Assembly (NCBI GenBank): GCA_002067045.1
Contig: MVPZ01000200.1
Coordinates: forward strand, 1-6,029
Length of the DNA: 6,029 nucleotides
Origin: Methanomassiliicoccales archaeon PtaB.Bin134
GTDB lineage: Archaea > Thermoplasmatota > Thermoplasmata > Methanomassiliicoccales > UBA472
Direction: 5' to 3'
The notes below the pieces were generated by a model, which saw only the letters and a list, made by a program, of their open reading frames with translations, ran no database searches and was not told where the DNA came from. Shown in pieces: positions 5,313 to 6,029 of the stretch (within the stretch, counting starts at the first letter, position 1; each line of letters begins with the position of its first letter). A program made the position numbers and the translations under genes.

Positions 5313-6029
5313 TCAGGAGGGCCGGTGCAACGGGAAGGTGAGGTCGAACGCCGCCCCCTGCGGGCGGTTCTCCCGCACGGACACCGAGCCCCCGTACCGC
5401 CTCATGACCTTCCAGACGATGTAAAGCCCCAGGCCCGTTCCGCCGGAGCTTCCGTGCTTGAACCCCTCCTCGAATATCCGGGAGCGGACCTCCTCAGGGA
5501 TGCCCGTTCCCCAGTCAATCACGCTCACCACGCATTCCTCCTCGCCAGTGGTTATCTGCACCTTCAAGCGTTCGGTCCCGCCATGCACCACGGCGTTGCG
5601 CACCAGGTTCTCCAGCACGGAGGGCAGGGCCTCGTCGGCCTCCACCAGGGCCGGGGGGCCTTCGATCGTTGACGGCAGGTCGAACGTCCCCAGGACCTTG
5701 GCCGCGACCTCTCTCACGTCGTAAACGCGGAAGCTGCGGCCGGAGAGCAGCCCGGACTCCAGCGTTTTCATGTTCTGAATGAGCTTGATGGCCCTGGCCA
5801 CGGCGTTCTCCGCCAGCCCCAGGGCGCGTTCCGATCCCTTCATGCGGTACAGTTCCAGGCCGCCTCCGGTGACGGTCAGTTCGTTCATCAGGTCGTGGCG
5901 CATGGTCTTGTTGATCAGCCGTATGGCGTCGTTGGTGTCCAGCAGGCTCTGCTCCATGCGCTTCCGCTCGGTGATGTCCTTGAACACGATGACCAGCCCC
6001 AGCAGCCTGTCCTGCTCGTCGATGATGGG
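5313..6029 (-). CDS. PAS-linked sensor histidine kinase, C-terminal part, 5' end outside window
   Basis: This is the C-terminal 238 codons of a histidine kinase. The frame is open to the right edge, and the GTG at 5987 is internal because the preceding codons (IIDEQDRLLGLVIVFKDITERKR) read as the end of a PAS sensor domain with its hallmark DITERK. The phosphoacceptor helix follows with MRHDLMNELT; the histidine codon lies at 5895-5897. The ATPase domain shows the N box (ENLVRNAVVHGG, asparagine at residue 131 counted from the GTG), the G1 box DWGTGIPEE (158-166), the F-box-like IFEEGFKHGS (171-180) and the G2 box GTGLGLYIV (183-191). All core catalytic landmarks are present, so it should autophosphorylate on that histidine. 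RHDxxN H-boxes are common in archaeal kinases. No response regulator is visible and no transmembrane helix lies in the visible part. It faces the ABC operon, so it is not cotranscribed with it, and any regulatory link would be speculative. Confidence 0.92.
   Translation of the reverse strand, partial: PIIDEQDRLLGLVIVFKDITERKRMEQSLLDTNDAIRLINKTMRHDLMNELTVTGGGLELYRMKGSERALGLAENAVARAIKLIQNMKTLESGLLSGRSFRVYDVREVAAKVLGTFDLPSTIEGPPALVEADEALPSVLENLVRNAVVHGGTERLKVQITTGEEECVVSVIDWGTGIPEEVRSRIFEEGFKHGSSGGTGLGLYIVWKVMRRYGGSVSVRENRPQGAAFDLTFPLHRPS

Noticed and set aside
4593..5672. 359-codon plus-strand open frame crossing permease 2 and the histidine kinase
   Set aside because: It is an out-of-frame shadow in GC-rich DNA: the translation is rich in G, R, H and P with no fold or motif, and it overlaps two well-supported genes.
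5313..6029. Histidine kinase as the dedicated regulator of the ABC exporter, as in peptide-detoxification modules
   Set aside because: It is convergent rather than in the operon, has no response regulator in view, and PAS-kinases are abundant in such genomes. Proximity alone is not enough.
1..6029. CRISPR array, tRNA/rRNA, transposon or phage remnants
   Set aside because: I saw no regularly spaced repeats, no cloverleaf or rRNA core sequence, no transposase-like protein and no terminal inverted repeats. The window is densely packed with chromosomal-type genes.

Overview
This GC-rich window looks archaeal, most likely from a euryarchaeal methanogen relative; Thermoplasmatota/Methanomassiliicoccales would fit. 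That placement is an inference from four signs: frequent AGG and ATA codons, AT-rich TATA-like boxes about 26-30 bases upstream of several start codons with no leader in between, a DUF2117-type protein (a family I associate with methanogens), and a ferritin-like protein very close to the N-terminal domain of archaeal encapsulin. Nothing in the window is a rigorous taxonomic marker.

Layout. Bases 1-257 hold the 3' half of a class A inorganic pyrophosphatase, cut by the window edge. Facing it, on the minus strand, are a DUF2117-like gene (260-1324) and, upstream of that, a 93-residue encapsulated-ferritin-like protein (1370-1651). A short divergent promoter region (1652-1770) separates the ferritin-like gene from a plus-strand gene for a small two-helix membrane protein with a C-terminal zinc ribbon (1771-2154). 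That gene abuts, stop codon to stop codon, a minus-strand NifX/NifB-like (Nitro_FeMo-Co fold) small protein (2155-2556). A second divergent intergenic region (2557-2731) carries a palindrome and a TATA-like box. It drives a three-gene ABC-2 type exporter operon: ATPase (2732-3718), permease 1 (3711-4499) and permease 2 (4501-5307). Facing that operon is the C-terminal part of a PAS-linked histidine kinase (5313 to the window end, minus strand).

How the genes work together. The three ABC genes form a clear transcription and assembly unit: an 8-base overlap, then a 1-base gap, with one ATPase and two paralogous permeases that probably make a heterodimeric channel. Its substrate cannot be read from the sequence. 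The ferritin-like and DUF2117 genes are co-directional and may be cotranscribed, but DUF2117 also seems to have its own promoter. The remaining genes are housekeeping or orphan neighbours. All three convergent junctions have 0-5 bases between stop codons and no visible T-rich terminator.

I see no rRNA, tRNA, CRISPR array, insertion sequence or phage gene. I do not see convincing evidence for a wholly new system. The points most worth a second look are the shell-less encapsulin-type ferritin domain next to an uncharacterised methanogen gene, the palindrome ahead of the ABC operon, and the non-canonical motifs in the ABC ATPase.
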